DNA from: Adineta vaga
Taxonomy: Eukaryota; Rotifera
NCBI GenBank assembly: GCA_021613535.1
Contig: CP075494.1
Span: 3,162,001 to 3,226,000 of the forward strand
DNA: 64,000 nucleotides
Reading direction: 5' to 3'
In this document: piece after piece, positions 23,849 to 35,488 of the stretch
How positions within the stretch are numbered: position 1 is the first letter of the stretch
Layout: each line of letters starts with the position of its first letter
Position numbers and translations under genes: made by a program
Notes under the pieces: model-generated
What the model saw: the letters and a program-made list of their open reading frames with translations, nothing else
What the model was told of the DNA's origin: nothing
Databases searched by the model: none

Positions 23849-24982
23849 TTAATACGTAACACACATATTATCAATAGCAAATTGTATGCCTGTCAAATTT
23901 GGACAGAATGATGATGCAGTAAAAGTATCAATTCCCGACCAATTTAATTCAATTAAACTTCTATTATACATATACAATCTTTCACTTTTTGCATGCAAAA
24001 CTGTTCCAGAATAAGTTCCAGTCATATTCAATATTAATCCATCACACCAAGATGCACAAATTAAAAATCTATTCATTGTAAATTTTATTCCACTTGATAA
24101 ACTTCTCATAATAAGACTTCCTGTTGACCATAAAATCATCTGACCACTACATAAAACTGAATGATATCCACTATTATTATTATATAAATAACCGTTCATA
24201 TATCTTCCTTCTGTCCAATTAAAATTTCCATATGTTGTCGTAATTATACTCGAACTATTTGGTAATGTATCAAAATCAAGTAGAGTTTCACCTGATGCAC
24301 AAACTAAAAACAAAATAATTCATTTTGAAATAAAGATAAGCATCAGGTTTACTAACCACCACTCGCACAAGAACCTGATACAGCTGTTGTACCTTGAATA
24401 ATTTCATTAAAAGATAAAAATAGCAAAGAAATTTCTTTACTTGTTGTTGAACTTGTCTCTGTTATAACACTTGTTGCACCTGTGGCTGCTGTTGAAGTGG
24501 TCGTTTCTAAATTTGATTTTAATCGGATTTATAAAAATATATTTTTAGAAAACTAATGTACCAATCGGTTTTAACCATATTGTTATGATAACAGCTAGAG
24601 CAATACTTCCGATTAATACTCCAAGAAGTAATGCAAGGAAGAAGAATTTCCATTCTTTTGAAGAAATTTTAGTAACAGCATTAGTTGATCTACAAAAATA
24701 GAAATAAATTTCAAATTTAATTATGATGATTACAAAGATACTTTGGTTGATTTTGTGTTAAATATTGTTGTTGTAAAAGACTATTTTGATTTCCATTGGT
24801 TTTCTAAAAAACAAATAATTATAGATTTATTCTTCCAATGATGCATATTTGTTACCATTGTACGCCTCGTGAGATGAATTTTTGTCGTGTGAACGAGAAA
24901 ATGAATTTCTTTTGTATTTATTTTTTATGTTTTCTGCAGCATTTCTACGGAATATCTTCGTTTTTTTTCTTGTTAAGAACAT
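23849..24982 (-). CDS. Type II single-pass membrane protein with lectin-like ectodomain
   Basis: Read as six exons with short introns; ATG at 24982. The cytosolic N-terminus is basic (FLTRKKTKIFRRN). A Gln-rich exon follows, then a membrane helix (FFFLALLLGVLIGSIALAVI, near 24560-24650), a Thr/Ser-rich stalk, and a cysteine pair (SCASG, VCASG). The last exon, 24303-23849, carries a beta-rich domain starting LLDFDTLP, with NFNWTEGRY, a GYHSVLCSG block, LICASWCDGLILNMTG and LIELNWSGIDTF. This pattern of conserved tryptophans and F-D resembles an extracellular carbohydrate-binding-type sandwich repeated in rotifer proteomes; I cannot name the family. Several N-x-S/T sites support export. Frames are intact. 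Confidence 0.6.
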
Positions 24983-25651
24983 TGAAATAATTCGAAATTA
25001 TCTTGAAAATAATACAAAATGTCCTCATTTTTATTTTATCTAATTAATATTTGAATACAAATGAATAGAGTTCGTTCTACTAATGATTTCTTTTGTTATG
25101 AAAGCTTTTTTGAAAGGATTCAAGAAACAATGTAACTGGTATTGAATAATCAATAATTTTCAAAGGTTTTATTCCATATGAGAGAAATCCGAATGAGTTA
25201 ATTTTACATAATTATAAATTAATAAGAGAATATGTCGGTTTGCATCATTATTATTACATTTGTTTCTACTTGAGATTTCCATATTGTAAATTGAACAAGA
25301 TGATTTTAGATATGAAAAAAATTTCATTATTCATTATCTCACATTTGATAAATAATCTTTCATTGAATTCAAAGTAATTGATAAGTAGATTTTCAAGCGA
25401 GGATAACCTTTTCTTTATTATCAAATGCTGATTTAATTAAGAAAATATTTTACAGTAAAAAAAACACTCAAAGTCAGTTTGCTTTGATGAATTAAATTTT
25501 ATTAAACATCCGTTACTGGTGGTGGTGGTGGTGGTGGATTATGTTTTGGAAGAAAGACATACTTACAATACACGAAACAACTAACACATGAGAGTAAAGG
25601 TGTTAGAGAAAAAAATAAAAGAACAAAACCTAACAATCTTCATGGCTTCTC
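24983..25651. other. Intergenic, with a short GGT microsatellite
   Basis: No coding signal. A (GGT)7-like run sits at about 25516-25538. Confidence 0.5.
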
Positions 25652-26062
25652 TCATTGAAAAGCAAATATATCATTTGCAGGTAATTGTGTATTTTCATAA
25701 CACCAATAAATTTGTGCAATCTAAAATTCAAAAAGAAATAATTTCAAGAAGAAAATAACAAATTTGGCAAACTTTTTTTGACTGAGATGCTTTTATCGCC
25801 ATCCATTTGAATCCATATTGATTTCGAAATGTTAATACTCTATCGATACGTGTCGTATGATCATTTTCACAATCAGTAACAGTTATATTCCAAGCAGCAC
25901 TTCAGAAACCACGCTGAGAACATATCTATAAATAGCATCACCAGATTTCACATAACATTGTTTTTCAATCTTTGATTTATCTCCATATACAATTGAAAAT
26001 CCACAAACAAACGCAAAGAAAGCAAGAAACAATATTAGGACAATAATACTACATGGATTCAT
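25652..26062 (-). pseudogene. Small single-pass membrane protein gene with frameshift and stop
   Basis: From ATG 26062: MNPCSIIVLILFLAFFAFV (signal anchor), then YGDKSKIEKQCYVKSGDAIY. A one-base loss follows, and the shifted frame reads CSQRGF, a TGA, then SAAWNITVTDCEND and RVLTFRNQYGFKW. A GTTTG donor and AG acceptor join to IAQIYWCYENTQLPAND and a stop at 25652. The two lesions (single-base deletion, and a TGG-to-TGA type change) lie within 25 bp of each other near 25905. Outside them the coding texture is well kept, so inactivation looks recent. A sequencing error could explain the indel but not both. Confidence 0.5.
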
Positions 26063-26559
26063 TAGAATATGTTTTCGGAAAGAAATTTGTTTATATAAAA
26101 TATCGTTGTGTATATACGTAGACTGAGTAATACCGGTATGTCGTTTAAATAAATAATGATAAGTAAACAAAAGAGAAAATTATTCATCCAGAGAGACAAG
26201 AAAGAATATGTTCAAAATAAATTTATCGGCAGAATAATGACATACATGCGCTATGCTCGATGAAAATGTTGATAAGAATAAGTGTTGAAAAAGACTTAGA
26301 TACTGTTATTTTTAGTACGCGTCTTGAGGGTATGTTACCATATGCAACTGAGACCCACCCCTCTCTTAAGAAGTACAGAAGTCCCGCTTTTCTTCCTTTG
26401 CTTCCATCACATATCTTACCATTTTGGATTTAAATATTATAAGTTGAGCTAGAAGGTTTTGATAGATAGATATAGATTTATTTAAATCTCATTTTATTCA
26501 TTACTTTCTTCCATAACTTATAAATACTGTAATGAAGCCATAAGTGGTATTGTCGAAGA

Positions 26560-27610
26560 CATATAGATCATAGAATTAGTACCAAAAGCACTGACCACCA
26601 TGTCTGCCGATACTGTATAGCTGAAGGCTTTCGAAAAAGAAGATAAATGCTGTGAAGTAAGGTAGAGTACAGTTCCTACGATTTTTTAACGTGATCAGCT
26701 ATATCAGATGTTTTGAAAACGTTAGGCGAATTAGTAAAACCATGGAGAACATTGCTAATTTGAGTATTGATGCTGTTTTGGCTCACTTGACATAGAAAAC
26801 GAAGACCTTGTGCATAGACACTCATCATCGTTCGTGCATCCATCGCCCATAGATAGGTAATATTACTATTAAAAGTGGCTAGTATTCATTTGTCCTTGAT
26901 GAATACACTTGAACATATCTAACAAAAGAACCAATTTTTAGTATCAGTTTCGTGCATTTTGATCTTCATTTTCAATAATTTTACAGAACTTAGGTTGATC
27001 CAAATAAGAGCGAGGCTCTGTAACAATAGTGTATATTTCAACGAAAACCTATTTATCTCAACAAAAATATCACACTTTGCATAAACAGCTTATTTATCTA
27101 CCAGACTAGTAATGTGTTTTCAAGAACGTTGATGATTATTGAAGTTATTTCTAAATTAAAATGTCCCTCGCACTTGGGTTGTCTTATCTGATAGCGACAT
27201 CGTTGTTTATCATATTAAATCTGTAGACTATGACCGAACCGCCTCTTCGTCATCAATGGATAAAATTTTATGGATAATCGAATAATTATTAATAAAATCA
27301 TTACCTGATGAAAAGTAACATTCACATGAACATATGTGGCTAGTTGAATGGATGTATGTGAACATGGACAATGAAGAGTCATTGGATACTCTTGCTGCAA
27401 AGATTCGAAGATCGCTCGAGACGGATTTTTGACGACAACAGTAGTTTCTTGAGTGCTTAAGGTAGTAGTTACCGTTATCATTGTCAGAATAACAATAAAA
27501 GCAACAATATATATCCACGAAGAGCAACGTTGGATTTTAATGATTTTCTCATCGGAAGAATCATCCTTGAAAATGTTCACATGACGAACCCATTGGAATG
27601 TTTTCTTCAT
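26560..27610 (-). pseudogene. Type II membrane protein of a cysteine-motif family, partly decayed
   Basis: The 5' exon (27610-27306) is clean: a cytosolic head, helix SSWIYIVAFIVILTMITVTT, then an ectodomain with YPMTLHCPCSHTSI and a GTAATG donor after VNVTFHQ. The next expected exons are not intact. Only a remnant at about 26885-26690 reads FNSNITYLWAMDARTMMSVY and LRFLCQVSQNSIN, then stops. A short HCPCS motif after a signal anchor occurs in a rotifer-expanded family of unknown function (from memory, moderate certainty). I infer truncation. Confidence 0.35.
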
Positions 27611-27796
27611 TCGTCAATTAAACGCTATGCTTTATAAGAGTTTTATTCAAAGACGACAAAATCTTGAATGTGGATGTGAGTATCGCTTTCTCAACTTCAG
27701 ATGTTGTTTTTATTTCGAATGAGTAAAAAAAAGGAATAAGATGAATTTAACTTTTTTTAAATGAATTGTTTCAAAAAATAGTTTGTCGATAAAATT

Positions 27797-28396
27797 TTAC
27801 CATTTGATCGATTTTTCTTCTTTAAGTTGATTAAAACCTTGTTCTGATAATTGACAATTATCTAATCGACATGCCGATAATATTGAATTTTTATCAACCA
27901 TTTGAACAAGAAATGGAACTGATAAGTCAGTAATCGATTTATTTGAACGTAGATCAAGTGTTCTCAAAGATAATTTATCTGTTGTAAGTGTACGAATAAG
28001 ATCTCGAACCCCATCATCAGTTAGATTTGTATCAGCTAATGATAAATGATATAGAGTTCGATTATTTTGTAGCAATTGATTGATAAATGGAATTACTTGA
28101 TCACCAAGTGGATTTGATGATAAATTTAAATGTGTTATTTTCGATCTTTTCAATAAAGAATTAATAAGCATTTGAATACCATTTGATGTTATTTGATTAT
28201 TTGCTAATGATAATGATTGACATTGACTTTTTTCAATAACTTTATTAATTAAATAATGAATGTCATCATCCGTTAGATTTAAATTATTTAATTCAAGATT
28301 TTCTCTAGATGATTTATTTATTTGTTCTTCGAGCTGGACATTTCGGGATGATTTTTTCGCTTTTTTTCTTGAACGAGTACATGAAAATAACGACAT
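27797..28396 (-). CDS. Leucine-rich repeat protein (ribonuclease-inhibitor type)
   Basis: A single exon of 199 aa. After a basic, cysteine-containing head (MSLFSCTRSRKKAKKSS) come about five LRRs of 26-30 residues with cores SLSLANNQITSNG, HLNLSSNPLGDQ, HLSLADTNLTDDG, TLDLRSNKSITD and CRLDNCQLSEQG. The L-x-L-x-x-N-x-I/L-x-x-x-G spacing matches NLR/RI-type repeats, which form protein-binding horseshoes. There is no NACHT or other effector domain in frame. Partner and role unknown. An intracellular scaffold is the most cautious reading. Confidence 0.75.
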   Translation of the reverse strand: MSLFSCTRSRKKAKKSSRNVQLEEQINKSSRENLELNNLNLTDDDIHYLINKVIEKSQCQSLSLANNQITSNGIQMLINSLLKRSKITHLNLSSNPLGDQVIPFINQLLQNNRTLYHLSLADTNLTDDGVRDLIRTLTTDKLSLRTLDLRSNKSITDLSVPFLVQMVDKNSILSACRLDNCQLSEQGFNQLKEEKSIKW

Positions 28397-29219
28397 ACTT
28401 TCTTCTTTGTAAAAAAAAATGATCGATTCAAACCTCTTTTATTTACTCAATCATCACGAAAAAGAAAAAAAACTCGTTTTTTCTTTTCGCCAATATGCAT
28501 CAATGATTGATACAAAAAAAAAAGCTTTTTTTCCTCTCTTTTACCTTAACAGACTCATAAAATGACATCCAATGAAATATTTCAAGTACATCTCTCTCTG
28601 TATATAATGTCATTAGCAGAATAAAACAAATGATTTGTTTTTTGTAAAAAGAAAAGCAGTACAACGATTCAATTGAACAGATATTTTCATCTACAATGTC
28701 TATCGATCAATGATTTTGTAGCGAATAGTTGAGCTACTGTCCATGTCAAAATGTAATTTGTATTCGATTGGGTTTCTGAATACGAAAAGAATCATTGTGA
28801 TTCAGTTATTCTCACAATAAAACCAATGAAAATAAAGAAAAAATACGCTATACTCACGCTTGAGGGCGTGGGTGTAAATAATTAGCTATTCCACACCAAC
28901 ATCCTTTTTATTTATTGAAGATTCATTCCTTTATTTGTCTCTCTGACGTTTTATTTTAAAAATAAAAACACATACAAACACTCCTGTCACATGAGATGAA
29001 AATACATTTCATCCGAAGAAAGAACTATCTGGAATGGGTGAGAATAGTCTACTAAATTGTATCCACATCCTCATGAATTCTATTCAAATGAACAACAACA
29101 TGTATGTAATTTAATTGAAATGTTTTTCCACGATTTTGTACTCATATGAATATAATCAATAGATCACAACATTTATTACAAACAACAATAATGTCTATGA
29201 AACTTCAGGTACGACTTGA
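28397..29219. other. Intergenic with telomere-like hairpin
   Basis: No gene seen. A copy of the hairpin family lies at 28860-28904 (GAGGGCGTGGGTG, AATAATTAGC, CCACACCAACATCC). A weaker copy is at about 29034-29085. Confidence 0.5.
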
Positions 29220-30236
29220 TTAATAACACGTAGTTGTGTTTCCAAACCATCGTTGAAAATAAATCTTGAAAAGTACATGAACCACTTGTTGTCGATATCG
29301 TTTTGATACAGAAATATAAATATAAAAAGGAATCTACAAATTAAACCAACTCTATTATTCATACAGATTCTCAAGTTAGACACTCACCGTGTAGTATAAA
29401 TAATATACACATATTGTTATTCCTATGACCAATTGTATTTGAGCATTAATTATAACATCGTTAGTAAATGGTATATTATTTGTAAGCGTAATCAATATGA
29501 AATATGGTGAAATTAATAAGACACTAATCAAACCTTGAATAAGAACCATCGATGTTATTTGAATTTCATGTTGACGACGAACAAGTGGAACTGTTCGATA
29601 AGAGATCTGTTTGATATTTCTATAAAGTAACAATGCAAAAATAATGATAAATAAAAGAGGGCAAACATTTAACAAGACGGGAGTATAAAAACGAATGATA
29701 TAATTTTGATAATCATTATTTGTAACTACACAACTTGTTATATTTGTTATCGGTGAGATTACTGGATTATAATATATTAGATGAGGAATACAATAAAATA
29801 TCCAGAAGAGACTAACTATTGCACATAAACGATATGCGATCTTTCGATGACTCCATTGTTGTAATCGTGGATATTTTGATGTTGCCATGTATTGATCAAT
29901 CAGAGCCATACAAATACATGACATGGAAATTAGTGCACAAATTTGAACCGTATAGATTCTTATTGTACAACTACCAACATCTATATGTATTCCATTGAAT
30001 AATGATCCTCGAACGAAAATAAGATATAAGAAACCACTTAATAACTGAATGATATTGAATAAAGACATGATGATAAGATAAACTCCACATGAACTTTGTC
30101 GAAAGATGCGAAGACTAAGAAAAATAATGATATTTAATATTCCACCAAGAACGCCAATAATGACAATTGGTAAACCAGCATAGACATAGATTCTAGTTGA
30201 AATATAATTGATTGATGCAACTACTGCAGAGGACAT
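29220..30236 (-). CDS. Class A G-protein-coupled receptor, tandem copy 1
   Basis: Two exons: 30236-29388 (283 codons) and 29333-29220, with a 54-bp intron; 320 aa. Seven helices are apparent, starting VYAGLPIVIIGVLGGILNII with the helix-1 GxxxN pattern. Helix 3 ends SMSCICMALIDQYMATS, so the canonical D-R-Y is D-Q-Y. Helix 5-6 has LLYRNIKQISYRTVP and QITSMVLIQGLISVLL. Helix 7 lacks a clear N-P-x-x-Y. The family is a rotifer-expanded rhodopsin-like group; the ligand is unknown (peptide-type suggested only by general similarity). Its C-terminus differs from copies 2 and 3 because an early TAA gives a shorter tail. Confidence 0.85.
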
Positions 30237-31475
30237 TTGTGAATGAAACGGAATGAATGAATTTGTGATCTAAAATAAAATCTTTATTCAAAAAAATGTT
30301 GTTGAATAAATGAAATTCCGATGTCATTCAAATGCTATCTTGGAAAAGATGACAACAACTTTGAACTGTAAAATAAGTAGACAAAAAGAGAAATCTAATT
30401 ATAAATTTATTTGATTAATGAGGTTTGAAAAGCCCTTGAAAATATTTTAGTCAAGGCAGAAAAGGAAACATTATTATTTGATGGAATTTGATTTCAAAAT
30501 TCTCAAGGGTCAGAAACCTTTCGGAAACAGAACCTTTGAATTAAAAATATGGAATTCGCATTACCTGTTCGTAATGGAACTCTGTAATAAAATTGTGTCT
30601 GATGGAAACAGACACAGAAAAATTCTTCATATTTGTTTTTAAAGTAGGTCCTATAAATTATCATAATAAATTAGGATTTTTCTCTTATCTAAATTTTTTA
30701 TTAAATCGTTAGAAACAGAAGAAAAGAAATGTTTTTTTGACACAATGAAAATTATAAAAAATTAATTTTCATAATATCTCTATCAATGATAAGACAAACA
30801 TGACATTGACGTGGAAGAGAAAAACAAATTATTTTGATAATGTGAACGTCAATAGTGTTTAGAACTAAACGGAATTACTGATCATATTGACACATTCAAA
30901 CAAAGATTTCATGCTCAAATGAGAGTGTGGATGTCGATGTAGGTGAGAGTCGTTCACTAAACTTGAAGACTTCGGGGTATTCTATATAATAGAACATGCT
31001 AACCTTATGACACTCTTGTGTAATGGAATGTGAATATATCGTATACAGTTCGTGAGACTGAACTATTTTAAAAATCAGCAAGTTCTGAACTTTGATGATC
31101 CCAATGTGACTAATTCCGTTTCACTAAAAAGTATAAACTATAATTAAAAGCCACATAAACGAAAAGACGACTTCTGACCAATAGTGCCTTAAATCGTGAT
31201 ACATGCAAGATATTTGCACTTGAATGCTTCCGATTGCGAACACGAAACTAGGACACGAATACTATTCAATTAATACTCGAAATACTTTAATTACCATAAA
31301 CTGAATGAATTCTGTTTACAGTACACTCAAATACGTATTTAACTTTTATTATTGTTCAAGCTCACAAAACAACATCTATGTAATTTATTTTAAATCTTTT
31401 TCAACGATTTTCAACTCTTATCAATATAATGAAATAGATTTACCACACTATTGACAAAAATAACATGGATATTTA
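30237..31475. other. Spacer between receptor copies 1 and 2
   Basis: The first ~300 bp upstream of each receptor start are recognisably similar among the three copies, so the duplication unit includes promoter DNA. No other gene is seen. A weak hairpin-family relic lies near 30910-30955. Confidence 0.5.
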
Positions 31476-32510
31476 TTAATTTTCCGGTACAACTTGATTC
31501 ATATCATTTGTTTTTCTAAACCATCGTTGAAAATAAATCTTGAAAAGTACATGAACCACTTGTTGTCGATATCGTTTTGATACAGAAATATAAATATAAA
31601 AAGGAATCTACAAATAAAATTGATTATATAATAGTGACAAATTTTCAAATAAGATACTCACAGTATAATATGTATAATATACACATATTGTTATTCCTAT
31701 GACCAATTGTATTTGAGCATTAATTATAACATCGTTGGTAAATTGTATATTATTTGTAAGTGTTAATAATATAAAATATGGTGTAATTAATAAAACACTA
31801 ATCAAACCTTGAATAAGAACCATCGATGTCATTTGAATTTCATGTTGACGACGAACAAGTGGAACTGTTCGATATGAGATTTGTCTGATATTTCTATAAA
31901 GTAACAATGCAAAAACGATGATAAATAAAAGAGGTAATAGAATGAACAAGATTGGAATATAAAAGCGAATGACATAATTTTGATAATCATTGTTCGTAAC
32001 CACACAACTTGTTATATTTGTTATCGGTGAGATTACTGGATTATAATATATTAGATGAGGAATACAATAAAATATCCAGAAGAGACTAACTATTGCACAT
32101 AAACGATACGCGATCTTTCGATGACTCCATTGTTGTAATCGTGGATATTTTGATGTTGCCATGTATTGATCAATCAGAGCCATACAAATACATGACATGG
32201 AAATTAGTGCACAAATTTGAACCGTATAAGATCTAACTGTACAGCTGCCTGAAGTTACAGTTATTCCATTGATTAATGGTCCCCGAACGAAAATAAGATA
32301 TAAAAAACCACTTAATAACTGAATGATATTGAGTAATGACATGATGATAAGATAAACTCCACATGAATTTTGTCGAAAGATGCGAAGACTAAGAAAAATA
32401 ATGATATTTAATATCCCACCAAGAACGCCAATAATGACAATTGGTAAACCAGCATAGACATAGATTCTACTTGAAATATAATTGATTGATTCAACTACTT
32501 CAGAGGACAT
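31476..32510 (-). CDS. Class A G-protein-coupled receptor, tandem copy 2
   Basis: Exons 32510-31662 and 31607-31476; 54-bp intron; 326 aa. I start at the ATG giving MSSEVVESINYISSR, because it matches the other copies; an in-frame extension further upstream exists but lacks conservation. The same DQY change in place of DRY occurs. Distinctive residues are RQNSCG, MSLLNI, RGPLING, the TVTSGSCTVRSYTV loop, RFYIPILFILLPLLF, QIQMTS and YYTYYT. The tail RKTNDMNQVVPEN is shared with copy 3. It is transcribed in the same direction as its neighbours. Confidence 0.85.
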
Positions 32511-34453
32511 TCGTACGACTTCCTTATATCTAAAATAGACTTTACATTCATATAAAATAGGGATGTGCATTTGAATGAACGAAGTCCTAATATCATTCTT
32601 ATGATATCTTGAAAGAAAAGACAAAAGCTCATAATTCTAAAAAGATAATCATGTAAACAAAGGATTTAGTTATAAATCTGTTTGATTGACGAGTTTTGAG
32701 ATGTCTTTGAGAATGCTTCAGTCAAATAGGAAAGTTTTTTGAAAGCTTCTTGATAATAAGTACGTAAAAGAAAAACTCGACAAGGGACAAAGAAGTCCTT
32801 GCTGATAATCTAGAAGAAAGTACGATTTTCATTCTTCCAGAGATCATCTGAGGGAACAAATATAAAAGAAATAAAGTGAAATATCTTTTATCTTTGTGAA
32901 AACAAATTCCTGTTACAAAGAATGATAAATAAAGATGATTCTTTTATTTTAATTTCTTGTTTGCTTGGCATAAAAAGAAGAAAACCCTTTATTTCTCTAC
33001 ACGATGAAAATATTAATAAACTTTTAGGTACATTAGTTTTATAGAATATCTTGTCCAGAAACGATGTAAATACTCAATTATGTCAATGCTTGAAATTGTT
33101 TGAAAAAGAATAATGAATACATTGGAATACTGTCAATTCTAAAATACGACATCTACATATTATGTATTTTTGTCCTTTCTCCTCGAGACAATGTGAGAAC
33201 TAAGTAAAAAGTTTCTTTCTATAATATCTCTAATGATGATAAGATAGACACGATATTTACATGTAATAAAAAGAAATCATTTTCAGAATGTGAATAGATC
33301 TTAGAAGATTACGAAGTTAATGACTCCCTGTTAAAAATTTCTATCTTATACGAAGACTCAGTTTTTTTCTTGTAATTAGCTATCTGATATTTACTTTTCT
33401 ATGAAGTCTCAAATTATAGTGTCTAAGGAAAAAGTCAAGGATTAGTATAACTGTGAGAAACATGATCTACGAAATGACTTTTTCCTCTCATTTAATATTC
33501 TAGTCGAGAAAACATGAGAATTTTTACGGAATATTTGATTTGAATGAACTGTCAGATCCATAAAATCGAGAAAACTAAATATAATTAATTACTGGTAATG
33601 TAGAAGATTTAAGCGTATAAAATTAATATTATATTGTGAAATAAAATAGTTAAGAATTCTAATACAGAAGTTTTTAAACCAAGAAAAATCATTGGATAGA
33701 TAAGTCAAACGACATAAATGCTGATTTGTTGTGTACCAAAAGTGAATGATGATGAATATATCCTACACAATAAGAGAATGAATATTCGCTCGGTTTAAAT
33801 TCAAAATATTATCATGCATCAATCAGCATTATATTCTATTAAATTTTAAAAAGAAAACTAATCAGTGTATTTTGTGTTTCTTAATTTACATTTTCCATAA
33901 ATAAATTCACTTTTTGATTTCAGGTACAGATGGACTATAGTTACGCTTTCAATTGATAAAAGAAGAGTTCGTGAGTATATTTGTATCAGGTTCAAACGTC
34001 GAATTTATAAGAGAATTGTAATGTGCATGCGATTAGCGTTGTAAAGAATGATTATATATCCGTTAACTGATCAATTATGATCAAGGTGTACTCAAATTGA
34101 TCTTTCAAGGGTGGGTGTGGATGAGAATAGACGTGGCTCAACATTCACCCATCTTTAACGTTCTATCATCGAGACTCAAGACGTCTAATTCTTCATCGTT
34201 ATCGACGTTTGTACCCTTGAAATGATTGTAAAGTTAGTTCTGACCTTTCGGAAATATTTCGTTCCGAACATCCTGCTTGTTTAATTAAACTTTCCTACTA
34301 TGATTTCCATGCCAAACCTTGTATCTTTTTTATTCATATTCACAAAACAACATCAATGTAATTTATTTTAAATCTTTTTCAACGATTTTCAACTCTTATC
34401 AATATAATGAAATAGATTTACCACACTATTGACAAAAATAACATGAATATTTA
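32511..34453. other. Spacer between receptor copies 2 and 3
   Basis: About 1.9 kb without a supported gene. It includes a hairpin-family copy at 34105-34153 (AAGGGTGGGTGTGGATGAGAA core and an ACATTCACCCATC arm). Sequence just downstream of both copies 2 and 3 is nearly identical (a shared stretch with TTTTCAACGATTTTCAACTC). Confidence 0.5.
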
Positions 34454-35488
34454 TTAATTTTCCGGTACAACTTGATTCATATCATTTGTTTTTCCGCACC
34501 AGCGTTGAAAATAAATCTTGAAAAGCACATGAACCACTTGTTGTCGATATCGTTTTGATACAGAAATATAAATATAAAAAGGAATCTACAAATTAAACCA
34601 ACTCTATTATTCATACAGATTCTCAAGTTAGACACTCACCGTGTAGTATAAATAATATACACATATTGTTATTCCTATGACCAATTGTATTTGAGCATTA
34701 ATTATAACATCGTTGGTAAATGGTATATTATTTGTAAGCGTAATCAATATGAAATATGGTGTAATTAATAAGACACTAATCAAACCTTGAATAAGAACCA
34801 TCGATGTTATTTGAATTTCATGTTGACGACGAACAAGTGGAACTGTTCGATATGAGATTTGTCTGATATTTCTATAAAGTAACAATGCAAAAACGATGAT
34901 AAATAAAAGAGGTAATAGAATGAACAAGATTGGAATATAAAAGCGAATGACATAATTTTGATAATCATTGTTCGTAACCACACAACTTGTTATATTTGTT
35001 ATCGGTGAGATTACTGGATTATAATATATTAGATGAGGAATACAATAAAATATCCAGAAGAGACTAACTATTGCACATAAACGATACGCGATCTTTCGAT
35101 GACTCCATTGTTGTAATCGTGGATATTTTGATGTTGCCATGTATTGATCAATCAGAGCCATACAAATACATGACATGGAAATTAGTGCACAAATTTGAAC
35201 CGTATAAGATCTAACTGTACAGCTGCCTGAAGTTACAGTTATTCCATTGAATAATGATCCTCGAACGAAAATAAGATATAAGAAACCACTTAATAACTGA
35301 ATGATATTGAATAAAGACATGATGATAAGATAAACTCCACATGAACTTTGTCGAAAGATGCGAAGACTAAGAAAGATAATGATATTTAATATCCCACCAA
35401 GAACGCCAATAATGACAATTGGTAAACCAGCATAGACATAGATTCTAGTTGAAATATAATTGATTGATGCAACTACTTCAGAGGACAT
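34454..35488 (-). CDS. Class A G-protein-coupled receptor, tandem copy 3 (mosaic)
   Basis: Exons 35488-34640 and 34585-34454; 54-bp intron; 326 aa. The N-terminal third and the helix 6-7 end match copy 1 (INYISTR, RQSSCG, MSLFNI, RGSLFNG, QITS, NNIPF, YYLYYT). The middle matches copy 2 (TVTSGSCTVRSYTV, RFYIPILFILLPLLF, LLYRNIRQ). The intron is identical in kind to copy 1, while the second exon and downstream flank match copy 2. D-Q-Y again replaces D-R-Y. Frames are intact. Confidence 0.85.

Noticed and set aside
25516-25538. GGT run as a possible CRISPR-like or functional array
   Set aside because: A plain trinucleotide microsatellite; no spacers and a eukaryotic context.
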